A stretch of DNA of 64,000 nucleotides from contig NZ_JAGGOT010000051.1 of the NCBI RefSeq assembly GCF_018614195.1, positions 1 to 64,000 of the forward strand, written 5' to 3'. Every line of letters starts with the position of its first letter. Within the stretch, counting starts at the first letter, position 1. Shown here piece after piece: positions 1 to 7,402 of the stretch. Source of the stretch: Streptomyces sp. ISL-43 (GTDB taxonomy: Bacteria; Actinomycetota; Actinomycetes; Streptomycetales; Streptomycetaceae). The notes beneath the pieces were generated by a model, which saw only the letters and a program-made list of their open reading frames with translations, searched no databases and was not told where the DNA came from. The position numbers and the translations under genes are program-made.

Positions 1-152
1 GCCCCGAATGCGGGCACACCACCAAGGAGAACCGGACCACACAGGACAAGTTCCACTGCATAGCCCGCGGCCACCTGGCGCACGCTGACACGGTGGGCGC
101 CCTGAACGTTCTACGGGCCGGGCTGGTCCGTCGCGAGCCTCAACCGGCATAG
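1..152 (+). CDS. tnpB: C-terminal end of IS200/IS605-family TnpB (RNA-guided nuclease), 5' truncated by window edge
   Basis: The open frame from base 3 to the TAG at 150-152 encodes a typical TnpB tail. A CPECGH-like zinc-knuckle half (PECGHTT) is followed by a second half (FHCIARGH) and the conserved A-D-x-x-x-A-x-N-V-L pattern (HADTVGALNVLRAG). This is the target-nucleic-acid-binding zinc ribbon and the last RuvC segment, with the terminal catalytic Asp in HAD. TnpB proteins are RNA-guided DNA nucleases that help IS605-type elements persist. Only about 49 residues are inside the window, so integrity of the rest, and the presence of a TnpA transposase, cannot be judged. Confidence 0.85.
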   Translation, partial: PECGHTTKENRTTQDKFHCIARGHLAHADTVGALNVLRAGLVRREPQPA

Positions 153-188
153 CGAGAAGCCCCCTCATTTATGAGGGGGAGGAGTCAC
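153..188 (+). mobile_element. Right end of the IS605-like element with terminal hairpin (likely omega-RNA scaffold end)
   Basis: Directly after the tnpB stop there is a perfect 9-bp inverted repeat, CCCCCTCAT (160-168) and ATGAGGGGG (171-179), with a 2-nt loop, followed by GAGGAGTCAC ending near 188. In IS200/IS605 elements the tnpB 3' end and right end encode the omega RNA, whose guide is taken from DNA just beyond the element. By that logic the guide would start near 189. The hairpin is seen directly; the RNA role and the exact boundary are inferred from the family. Confidence 0.6.
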
Positions 189-221
189 GTTTCCCTCCGT
201 CCCCGAGCGCCCGGCCCGCGG

Positions 222-491
222 TTACGCGTAGTACATGCTCGCGGCCCGCACCGTCGAGCCGACGCCTATCAGCACCATGACGCCGATGATGAGCATGCGG
301 CGCTTGGCCTGCACGCGCGCCTTCTCGGCGGGTTCGAGGGTGCCGGGGGCCGCCACGGCCTTGCGCCACGAACCGGTGAGCTGCCAGACGAGCACGATGG
401 CGACGACGCCGACGAGCAGGGCGCCCGTCACCTGGCCGACGGCGTAACTCTGCGAGGTTGTGTCCACGGACAGGGTGATCATGCCGAGCAT
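222..491 (-). CDS. Small two-helix membrane protein, unknown function
   Basis: This 89-residue protein has two clear hydrophobic segments. One runs from about residue 20 to 40 (GALLVGVVAIVLVWQL) and one from about 67 to 85 (MLIIGVMVLIGVGSTV). A basic, Ala/Lys/Arg-rich stretch of about 25 residues lies between them, which suggests a hairpin in the membrane with a cytoplasmic loop. It sits alone, downstream of and opposite to the tnpB end. I do not recognise a named family. The codon pattern is normal for the window and the frame is closed at both ends, so it is probably a real small gene. Confidence 0.6.
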   Translation of the reverse strand: MLGMITLSVDTTSQSYAVGQVTGALLVGVVAIVLVWQLTGSWRKAVAAPGTLEPAEKARVQAKRRMLIIGVMVLIGVGSTVRAASMYYA

Positions 492-597
492 CGTACGTAC
501 GCTCGTACGGCTCGCGGATCACGATCCGGCATCTTCGGCTCTCCTGACCGGTGTTGGCCCGCTTTCCCGCCCGAGGGCGAACGACTCGCGCTGCCGG

Positions 598-1032
598 CTA
601 TCGGCTGTGCCCGAAAATGCGCAGCAGGCGTTTCTCGGCTTCGCTTCGGACACCGGCATCGTCATCGCCTGCCAGGTCCCGCAGCTGGCCGATGAGGAGG
701 TTCTCGCCTTCCTCGGTCCTCCAGTTGGGGTTGCCGTCCATCGCCGCACCGAGCTGGTCCGAAGTCGACGTGCTGTGCGCGCAGGACAGGGCGGCCAGGA
801 CCGCGCGGAGTCCGTCCCTGTCCCCTCGTGCCAGCAGAGCCTCGGCCGTCCTCTGGGTCACTCCGGTGTCCTGGGCGTCCAACAGCAGCCGGTGGAGGAC
901 ATCGGCCACTCGCGGGATCTCCGCCGAAGCGGCGAGACGTTGCCCCGCGGCGCTCCTCACGGACCACAGAGGGGACTTCGCGTCCTCTGTCGCCTCAGCC
1001 GTCTCCCGGTCGGATAGGGGTGGTGGTGTCAT
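598..1032 (-). CDS. Hypothetical protein with HEAT-like helical character
   Basis: The protein is 144 residues from the ATG at 1032, giving MTPPPLSDRET. The open frame runs 42 residues further upstream, but that extension is Arg/Pro/Gly-rich like non-coding high-GC sequence, so I choose the internal ATG. The sequence is rich in Ala, Leu and Arg with repeated helical pairs (SVRSAAGQRLAA, VADVLHRLLLD, TAEALLARGD, SEAEKRLLRIF). This resembles the HEAT/ARM-like hypothetical proteins common in Streptomyces. No catalytic motif is visible. It is transcribed divergently from the phosphatase gene that begins at 1194. Confidence 0.6.
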   Translation of the reverse strand: MTPPPLSDRETAEATEDAKSPLWSVRSAAGQRLAASAEIPRVADVLHRLLLDAQDTGVTQRTAEALLARGDRDGLRAVLAALSCAHSTSTSDQLGAAMDGNPNWRTEEGENLLIGQLRDLAGDDDAGVRSEAEKRLLRIFGHSR

Positions 1033-1193
1033 GTGCCCAGCATGACGGTTGAGAGTCCGGTTGAGCCGGCATTTTCCACGCCGCCGTACGGGGGAGTGGC
1101 CCAGGACGGCGTCCGCCGCGCGCGGGCCCGGAACTCCTGCCTGCGCTTGCCCGTTCATGTAGGAAATCGGGCGTATTGTTCAAAGTGTGAATC

Positions 1194-3419
1194 ATGGGTG
1201 CCGTGCGGAGCGGAGGATCGCCCTCACTCGCCTGTCCGGAAGGCCCGACCGGATGGGGGCGTGTGGTGGCCGGCAGCGGTGACAAGCCCGACCGCGCCGG
1301 GCTACTGGACGAGGTGCTGGCCGGCACGGTGCGCCGTACTGGGGCCTCCGCCGGGGCCCTCTACCTGCTGGACGAGGCCTCGCAAGTGCTGGGCCTCGCG
1401 GTGTTGTCCGGAGTGCCCGTCGAGGTGGTCTGGCCGTGGCGGCGGGTGCCATTGAGCGCGCCGGTCCCCGTGAGCGACGCGGTCCGCGAGAACCGTCTGG
1501 TGTGGGTGGGATCCCAGGCGGACCTGGCCCGCGCCTATCCGCGAGCCGCCGCGAGCCTGCCCTACCGATTCGCAGTCGCCGCGGCCCCTCTGCCGGGCAG
1601 GGGGCGGTGCTGGGGCGCGTTGCTCCTGTTGTGGCCCGCCAGTCATCCAGCCGACGCCACGCCCCGAGAGCAGAGCCACATCCGCTCCGCCGCCCGGCAC
1701 ATCGCCCGCGTCCTGGACGAGAGCCCCGTCGTGCCCGCCGTCCCCGAACAACCCCGCCTCATCCCGGTCGGCGCGGTCTCACGCACGCACGGCGGACTGT
1801 TGCCCCAGGCCGCCGCGGACTACCTCGAGCGCCTGCCCGAGGGGGCCATCGGCATGGACCTGGAGGGGCGGATCACCTTCCTGAGCACCGCGGCGGCATC
1901 ACTGCTGGGCCTCGATGCCGGTCGGCTGCTGGGCACCCGCCCCTGGCAGTCCCTGCCCTGGCTGGACAACGGAATCGTCGAGGACCACTACCGCACCGCC
2001 GTCATCAGCCGCGACCCGGTCGCCTTCACCGCCCTTCGTCCCCCGGACACGCCGCTGCGTTTCCAGCTCTACCCGGACGCCAGCGGCATCAGCGTCCGCA
2101 TCACGGGTGCCCCGACTCCCGATGACGGCCGTCCAGCGACCGCTCGGACGCCGCAGCCCGCCCGGCCCTTCTCCTCGGGAACCGCGCAGGTCTCCTCGGG
2201 AACCGCGCAGGCCGGACGGCTGTACCAGCTGGTCCACCTCGCGGCGGCCTTGACCGAGACCGTCGCCGTCCGCGACGTCGTCGAACTCGTCGCCGACCAG
2301 ATCCTGCCCGCGTTCGGCGCCGACGGGCTGGTCCTGTCCGCCGCCGACGCGGGCCGCCTGAAGATCACCGGATCCCACGGCTACGACCGGGAGACCATCG
2401 ACCGTCTCGACGGCCTCCCCCTGGACACCGACCTCACCCCCGCCGGACAGGTACTCGCCGACGGCACCCCGTCCTTCTTCGCCAGCCCCGACGAGATGGC
2501 CCGCCGCTACCCCAGGGCGCCGCAGATGAGCGGCAAGGAGGCGTGGGCCTTCCTCCCCCTGGTCATCTCCGGACGCCCCGTCGGATGCTGCATCCTTTCC
2601 TACGACCGGCCCCGCGACTTCAGCGCCGACGAACGCGCCGTCCTGACCTCCTTGGCAGGGCTGATCGCCCAGGCCCTGGACCGCGCCCGCCTCTACGACG
2701 CCACCCGCGACCTCGCCCACGGCCTCCAGCAGGCCCTCCTGCCGCGCAGCCTGCCGGCCCTGCCGGGACTGGAGACCGCCGCCCGCTACCTGCCCGCCAG
2801 CCACGGCCTGGAGATCGGCGGCGACTTCTACGACGTCATCCGCATCGACGCCACCACCGCGGCAGCCGTCATCGGCGACGTCCAAGGTCACAACGTCTCC
2901 GCCGCCGCCCTCATGGGCCAGGTGCGCACCGCCATCCACGCCACCGCGGGCGCCCCGCCCGACCAGGTGCTCACCCGCACCAACCGCGTGCTGGCCGATC
3001 TGGAAACCGACCTGCTCGTCTCCTGCCTCTACGCCCACATCGACCTCGTCCGCCACGAGATGGTCCTGGCCAGCGCGGGTCACCCACCGCCGCTCCTGCA
3101 CCGGGCGGGCCGGCTGCCCGGCGTCGTGGCACTCGATCCCGGCCCCTTGCTCGGAGTCGACCCGGGCGTCGCCTATCCCGTCACCGTCCTGCCCCTCCGC
3201 CCCGGAACGACCCTCGCCTTCTACACCGACGGTCTGGTCGAAAGCCCCGGCACCGACCCCGACCGGATGGCCGGCGACCTTGCCCGCCTCCTGGCCGGGT
3301 ACAGCGGGCAGTCCCTCGACCACGTCATGGACGCCCTGCTCCACCACGCCCGGCCCACCGCCCACTACACCGACGACATCGCCATGCTCCTGCTGCGCAC
3401 CACCCCACCGCCGGCGTAG
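1194..3419 (+). CDS. GAF-PAS-GAF SpoIIE-type PP2C serine/threonine phosphatase
   Basis: This 741-residue multidomain signalling protein has an N-terminal GAF-like domain at about 35-170, a PAS-like domain at about 210-300 (GMDLEGRITFLSTAA), and a second GAF at about 345-500. The SpoIIE/PP2C phosphatase is at about 520-738. The metal-binding motifs are present: GGDFYDV near 541, GDVQGHN near 562, ASAGHPPPLL, FYTDGLVE and TDDIAMLL. Such proteins usually dephosphorylate anti-anti-sigma factors in partner-switching control. No anti-sigma kinase domain (HATPase) is fused and none is adjacent. The linker near 320-335 holds a short duplicated SSGTAQ. The ATG lacks an obvious ribosome site, so a downstream GTG start is possible. 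Confidence 0.88.
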   Translation: MGAVRSGGSPSLACPEGPTGWGRVVAGSGDKPDRAGLLDEVLAGTVRRTGASAGALYLLDEASQVLGLAVLSGVPVEVVWPWRRVPLSAPVPVSDAVRENRLVWVGSQADLARAYPRAAASLPYRFAVAAAPLPGRGRCWGALLLLWPASHPADATPREQSHIRSAARHIARVLDESPVVPAVPEQPRLIPVGAVSRTHGGLLPQAAADYLERLPEGAIGMDLEGRITFLSTAAASLLGLDAGRLLGTRPWQSLPWLDNGIVEDHYRTAVISRDPVAFTALRPPDTPLRFQLYPDASGISVRITGAPTPDDGRPATARTPQPARPFSSGTAQVSSGTAQAGRLYQLVHLAAALTETVAVRDVVELVADQILPAFGADGLVLSAADAGRLKITGSHGYDRETIDRLDGLPLDTDLTPAGQVLADGTPSFFASPDEMARRYPRAPQMSGKEAWAFLPLVISGRPVGCCILSYDRPRDFSADERAVLTSLAGLIAQALDRARLYDATRDLAHGLQQALLPRSLPALPGLETAARYLPASHGLEIGGDFYDVIRIDATTAAAVIGDVQGHNVSAAALMGQVRTAIHATAGAPPDQVLTRTNRVLADLETDLLVSCLYAHIDLVRHEMVLASAGHPPPLLHRAGRLPGVVALDPGPLLGVDPGVAYPVTVLPLRPGTTLAFYTDGLVESPGTDPDRMAGDLARLLAGYSGQSLDHVMDALLHHARPTAHYTDDIAMLLLRTTPPPA

Positions 3420-3511
3420 CGCGGCGTCGGGGCCGTGGTGTCCCTGATCGGCGTGGCGGTGAGTTCGGCGCCGGTAGCCGGTCATCATGAGGACGAGGAA
3501 GGAGATCTGCC

Positions 3512-4090
3512 ATGCCGACGCAGGGACCCGCAGAGCAACCCACGACCGAACTCGACGCCCGCTACAGCTCCGCACTCCATCCCCGCCCGGGTGCCGCGGA
3601 CGTCACCGCCACCGAGTGGGCCGAGGCCCAGCGGCAGCTGGAGGCCGCCGAGATCTTCTGGGTGTCCACGGTGCGGCCCGACGGCCGGCTGCACGTCACT
3701 CCCGTGATCGCCGCCTGGCACGACGGGGTGCTGTACTTCTCCACCGGCGTGGGCGAGCAGAAGGCGAGGAACCTCGCTCATGACGGGCACTGCGCGCTGA
3801 CCACCGGAGGGAACTCGCTCACCGAAGGACTCGACCTCGTGGTCGAGGGCAAGGCGGAGCAGGTTGCCGATCCGGCGGTGCTGGAGGAAGTGATCGCGGC
3901 GTACGAGGCGAAGTACGGGCCGCACATCACCTCGCCGGAGGGCACCTTCCACGGGATCGGGGATGCGTTCCGCAAGGGCGACGTGGTGGTGTTCGCGGTG
4001 GCCCCGGCCACGGCCTACGGCTTCGGTCGGGACGACGGCGTCTACACCCATACCCAGTGGGCGTTCAGTGGCTGCGGGGGGCGTACATGA
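3512..4090 (+). CDS. Pyridoxamine 5'-phosphate oxidase-fold (PPOX) family oxidoreductase
   Basis: The protein is 192 residues. The central split-barrel signature is W-V-S-T-V-R-P-D-G-R-L-H-V-T-P-V, followed by W-H-D-G-V-L-Y-F-S-T-G-x-x-E-Q-K-A-R-N-L. This is the flavin/F420-binding core of actinobacterial PPOX-like proteins, which reduce or oxidise small molecules with FMN or deazaflavin F420. Which cofactor it uses cannot be told from motifs alone. A strong AAGGAG ribosome site lies 8 bases before the ATG. The 3' end overlaps the convergent YnfA-like gene by 26 bases, so the last eight or so residues (SGCGGRT) are atypical for the family and may reflect an eroded C-terminus. Confidence 0.8.
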   Translation: MPTQGPAEQPTTELDARYSSALHPRPGAADVTATEWAEAQRQLEAAEIFWVSTVRPDGRLHVTPVIAAWHDGVLYFSTGVGEQKARNLAHDGHCALTTGGNSLTEGLDLVVEGKAEQVADPAVLEEVIAAYEAKYGPHITSPEGTFHGIGDAFRKGDVVVFAVAPATAYGFGRDDGVYTHTQWAFSGCGGRT

Positions 4091-4400
4091 TCACGGCCAT
4101 GCCCGCGAGGCACACCACGGCGCCGATGACGTCGTAGCGGTCGGGGCGGTAGCCGTCGGCGACCATGCCCCAGGCGATCGACCCGGCGACGAAGATCCCG
4201 CCATAGGCGGCGAGGATGCGTCCGAAGTTGTCGTCGGACTGGAAGGTGGCCACTACCCCGTAGAGGCCGAGGGCGATGACGCCGGCGCCGATCCAGATCC
4301 AGCCCTTGTGTTCGCGGATGCCCTGCCAGACCAGCCAGGCGCCGCCGATCTCGAAGAGGGCGGCGACGACGAACAGGGCAACGGAACGAGCGACAGTCAT
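4065..4400 (-). CDS. YnfA / UPF0060 family integral membrane protein
   Basis: This 111-residue protein has four predicted transmembrane helices. It carries the family pattern FEIGGAWLVWQ near the N-terminus, YGVVATFQ and FGRILAAYGG in the middle, and PDRYDVIGAVVCLAG before a terminal APR. UPF0060 proteins are small inner-membrane proteins related to the small multidrug resistance (SMR) fold. Their substrate is mostly unknown, and they are sometimes linked to drug or metal efflux. It converges with and overlaps the PPOX gene. The start ATG at 4400 is the only sensible one. Confidence 0.88.
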   Translation of the reverse strand: MTVARSVALFVVAALFEIGGAWLVWQGIREHKGWIWIGAGVIALGLYGVVATFQSDDNFGRILAAYGGIFVAGSIAWGMVADGYRPDRYDVIGAVVCLAGMAVIMYAPRSH

Positions 4401-4437
4401 ACCGGCCGACCCTACTGGCGGCCCGCGCCGCTGTTCT

Positions 4438-4870
4438 TCAGCGGGTCCCCGGACCCCTTACAGTCGCACCCGCCCTCACCAGCGGTTTTCTGGCCCTGGT
4501 CCAGCTGGCGTCGCCGGCCTGCTCGGTGCGGATGTTGCAGACGACTTCGGAGCCGTAGCCGAGCTGGCAGGTGAAGTCGCCCACCGCGATGTCGCGCGTG
4601 CCGTTGAGGTAGCGGGTGTACCCCTGTGCGTCGCTGCCGTCCCAGGTGTGACGGCCCGTGCCCGCGTCGATGAACGCCGAATCGATGCTGAGCTTCTTGC
4701 TCCTGCCCCGGCCGATGTGGGTGCCGCCGGCCGTGGGTGACGACGTCGTCGACCGAGTAGCAGTGGCTGGCCGTGATGAGCCACTGGCGGCCGTCCAGGG
4801 GCTTTGCGTCGGGATGCCGCTGGTGCAGTTCGCTCGCCCGTTGACGCCCGCGGGCCCGAGCGCTGGTCAC
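4438..4870 (-). pseudogene. Frameshifted remnant of a trypsin-like secreted serine protease
   Basis: Three short pieces of one trypsin-fold protein lie in different minus-strand frames. One frame gives VNGRANCTSGIPTQS. The next gives LDGRQWLITASHCYSVDDVVT, with the catalytic His in the TASHC motif. The third gives TAGGTHIGRGRSKKL and continues past FTCQLGYGSEVVCNIR to a TGA at 4438-4440. The frame breaks fall in G runs on the plus strand, near 4798-4801 and 4735-4737, consistent with single-base indels. No signal peptide or N-terminus is found, and the region of the catalytic Ser is not recognisable. It is therefore a decayed gene unless the indels are sequencing errors. Confidence 0.65.
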
Positions 4871-4900
4871 GCCTGGTCGTTCCCACGGCGGGCGGTCGGA

Positions 4901-5355
4901 TCAGGGGGCCCAGGGCAATCGAACGGCCTCGATCTCCGAGTCGTCGAGGTGTGTCTGCGAGCCGCCCGGCCCGGACGTGCAGGTTGTCGAAGTCCTCGGC
5001 CCCTTGCCCCAACGGGCTGTAGTAGGCGAGGCAGCGGGTGTCCGGGCCCTGCGGGCTGTGCTCGATGAGGACCTCGACCAGTCGGTTCCAGTCGGCACGG
5101 TCCAGGCTGCCCTCGGACGGACCCGTGATGCCGACCGGCCAGCCGCCCGACGACCCGGTCCTGAGCGAGGGGAAGGAGGTGTAGCAGGGTAGCCGTCCCT
5201 CGGCGGCCACCGGATCTCCGGTCCGCCGGGCGAGCTCTGCCCAGCGCAGGCGGCGCCAGCGTGGTCCAGGGTGCTTGCCTGCGGACTTGGCGAATGTGTC
5301 CGAGGCGTCGGCGAAGCGAACGACCAGATCGTGCCGCGGTGGCCGCCGCTGATGA
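4901..5355 (-). pseudogene. Decayed conserved hypothetical gene with internal deletion and frameshift
   Basis: One frame reads from about 5330 to 4950 with well-formed protein sequence (HPGPRWRRLRWAELARR, VEVLIEHSPQGPDTRCLAYY, AEDFDNLHVRAGRLAD). It then loses sense. A second frame supplies a plausible C-terminus, LDDSEIEAVRLPWAP followed by TGA at 4901. Streptomyces proteins of this kind usually have an additional segment between those two parts, so I infer an internal deletion plus a frameshift near 4945. The function of the family is unknown to me. It lies just downstream of the membrane phosphatase gene and adjacent to the protease remnant. Confidence 0.5.
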
Positions 5356-6447
5356 TCAGGGCTCACACAGGCGTACGGCGAGGGCGGCGATGTCGTCGTC
5401 AAGGCGTCCTCTGCTGTAGCGGAGGAGATCGCGGTGAAGAGCCGTGAGCAGTTCGCGGGGCGGTGTCGGGGGCTGTCGACGCATCCAAGCCGCCAGCGGG
5501 AAGAACTCGCCGTCGCGGGCGCGGGCCTCGGCGATCCCGTCGGTATAGAGAAGCAGCAGGTCGTCGGGGGCGAAGTCGAAGGTGTCGACGCTGTACTGAT
5601 CGCCGATCAGCTCAGCGAGGCTGAGCAGTGGCGATGGGGTGGCCGACTCGAGGACACGGAGCTTCCCGCGGTTCAGGAGCAGCGGCGGGGGGTGCCCGCA
5701 GTTGAGGATGTCGATACGTCTGCCCTCGTGCGGGATCTCGACGAGAAGGGCGGTGGCGAAGCGCTCCATCGGCCCCTCGGGGGGAAAGGCGGCGTTGTAA
5801 CGGGTGCTGCTGGCGTCCAGCCTGCGTGCGACGTCGACCATGTCGATCTCGCCGTAGGCCGCCTCCCGGAAGGCGTTGACGATCGCCGCGGCCGCCCCCA
5901 CTGCCGGCAGGCCCTTGCCCCGCACGTCACCGATGAGCAGCCTGACCCCGTACGGCGTGTCGACCACCTCGTAGAAATCCCCGCCGATGCGGGCCTCCGC
6001 CGCGGCCGCGAGATACAGCGACTCGATCTCGATGCCGCCGAGGCGGCGTGGCATGGGGCTCAGCACCACCTGCTGCGCCGCGTCGGCGACGAGCCGTACC
6101 TGGAAGAGCGTGCGCTCCCGCTGGAGCCGGACATGGCTTCCGTACGCGGCGGCCACGGTGACCGCGATGATCCCCGCGGCCGTCCACCACGTCCCCAGAT
6201 CGGGGAAGACGAGGCTGAGTCCGATCATCAGGAAGAGGCAGACCGTCCCGAGCAGGACGGTGGGGAGCACCGGCCACATGGCGGCGGCGAGGGCCGGCGC
6301 CGCGGGCAGGAGGCGGCTGAAGGCCATTTCCGGCGGAGTGGTGTATGCCAGGCCGGCGATGACGACGGTCAGGATGACCGGCGACAGCCGCACAAGCCTT
6401 CCCGGGCTGGGGCGCCTGCGGAGCCGCGGCCGTCCGGACTCGATCAC
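5356..6447 (-). CDS. Membrane-anchored SpoIIE-type PP2C phosphatase
   Basis: The protein is 363 residues. About 110 N-terminal residues hold three to four hydrophobic helices (SPVILTVVIAGLAY, VLPTVLLGTVCLFLMIGLSLVF, AAGIIAVTVAAAYG). The rest is a cytoplasmic PP2C domain with IGGDFYEVV, IGDVRGKGLPA, NCGHPPPLLL, LLYTDGIAEAR and DDDIAALAV. This is the compact architecture common in Streptomyces, in which the membrane part probably senses or localises and the phosphatase acts on an STAS-domain anti-anti-sigma factor. It is the second SpoIIE-type phosphatase within 5 kb but differs in domain plan from the one at 1194. No cognate switch genes are adjacent. Confidence 0.87.
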   Translation of the reverse strand: MIESGRPRLRRRPSPGRLVRLSPVILTVVIAGLAYTTPPEMAFSRLLPAAPALAAAMWPVLPTVLLGTVCLFLMIGLSLVFPDLGTWWTAAGIIAVTVAAAYGSHVRLQRERTLFQVRLVADAAQQVVLSPMPRRLGGIEIESLYLAAAAEARIGGDFYEVVDTPYGVRLLIGDVRGKGLPAVGAAAAIVNAFREAAYGEIDMVDVARRLDASSTRYNAAFPPEGPMERFATALLVEIPHEGRRIDILNCGHPPPLLLNRGKLRVLESATPSPLLSLAELIGDQYSVDTFDFAPDDLLLLYTDGIAEARARDGEFFPLAAWMRRQPPTPPRELLTALHRDLLRYSRGRLDDDIAALAVRLCEP

Positions 6448-6530
6448 ACTTCCCAGAATATGTGCAATGAGGGCATAGCGCTCTGACGAGAGTTGTGCGG
6501 CGGCGCGGACCCACCAGGCGCGGGGTGGCT

Positions 6531-7175
6531 TCAGCCGTGGCTTCCGGCACCGCGATCGGGTGCGCTCATGTCGCCCGTCGCGGGAGTGCCGTCGGCGAGC
6601 CCGTAGCGCAGGTACACGGTGCCCTTCGGGCTGGCTGCCGGCGGTTCGAGGAGGGTCACGTTCGTGGGCACCTCGCCGCCGTCGAAAACCTTCTTCCCGA
6701 CGCCGAGCACGATCGGGTGCAGCCAGAGGTCGAGACGGTCGAAGAGCTTCTCTCGCAGGAGGGTCTGCACGAGGTTCAGGCTCCCGACGACCTTCACGTG
6801 CTCGTGCCGGTCACGGATCTCACGCACCGCGTCGGCGAGGTCCGGGCCGAGCTGCGTGGACCCGGCCCACGAGAGGTCGGGCCTGCCGCGGGAGGCCACG
6901 TACTTCGGGACGCTGTTGAAGAGCGTGGCGATCTCGTTGTCCTCGCCACCCTCTTGGTGGGGCCAGTAGGCGGCGAAGATGTCGTACGTCCGCCGGCCGA
7001 GGAGGAGGGCGTCCGTGCCCTCGTACGCGGCACCGACCTGCGCCCCGGCGACCTCGTCCAGCAGGGGCGCCTGCCAGCCGCCGAACGGGAACCCCACCGG
7101 GTCCTCGTCGGGGCCGCCGGGCGCCTGCCCGACGAGGTCGAGGGTCGCGAACAGCTCGATGTGGATGAGGCCCAT
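6531..7175 (-). CDS. Dihydrofolate reductase-fold / RibD C-terminal-like reductase
   Basis: The protein is 214 residues and starts MGLIHIELFATLDLVGQ. It contains the family marks FPFGGWQAPLLD, the LLGRRTYDIFAAYWP helix, KYVASRG, a VKVVGSLNLVQTLL nucleotide-binding loop and the WLHPIVLGVGKKVF motif. These belong to the bacterial RibD_C/DHFR-like group, which binds NADPH but usually has an unknown pteridine or other substrate. It stands alone. The divergent dnaE2 gene begins about 230 bases upstream. A weak SD-like patch precedes the ATG. Confidence 0.8.
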   Translation of the reverse strand: MGLIHIELFATLDLVGQAPGGPDEDPVGFPFGGWQAPLLDEVAGAQVGAAYEGTDALLLGRRTYDIFAAYWPHQEGGEDNEIATLFNSVPKYVASRGRPDLSWAGSTQLGPDLADAVREIRDRHEHVKVVGSLNLVQTLLREKLFDRLDLWLHPIVLGVGKKVFDGGEVPTNVTLLEPPAASPKGTVYLRYGLADGTPATGDMSAPDRGAGSHG

Positions 7176-7325
7176 GGCTTACTCCCGATGAGTCGGTTGT
7201 CTCCGTCAAGAGATAGACCTTCGCGCGCCCGCGGACTCATCGACGCGACGGAACCGGCTTCACCCAGTCGGGCGGAATGACCACCAGCCCGAAGTGAGCG
7301 GGTGACCCAGCCGGGGTCGCGCTGT

Positions 7326-7340
7326 TCGAATTTTGTTCGA
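7326..7340. promoter_or_regulatory. SOS/LexA-like box upstream of dnaE2 (one base short of consensus spacing)
   Basis: TCGAA-TTTT-GTTCGA lies 63 bases before the dnaE2 start. The actinobacterial LexA box is TCGAAC-N4-GTTCGA. The right half is exact and the left half lacks one base. In mycobacteria dnaE2 and its partner genes are LexA-controlled, so the position makes sense. The missing base makes strong binding uncertain. Confidence 0.4.
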
Positions 7341-7402
7341 TACGCTGGTTGTATCTGGTCAGGGTGGCTGGAAAGGGGTGGTCGGTCGATCGGAGGTGGC
7401 CC

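Noticed and set aside
4065..4400. Considered as an SMR (EmrE/SugE) drug exporter
   Set aside because: The FEIGGAWLVWQ and FGRILAAYGG patterns match UPF0060/YnfA and not the SMR Glu14 motif.
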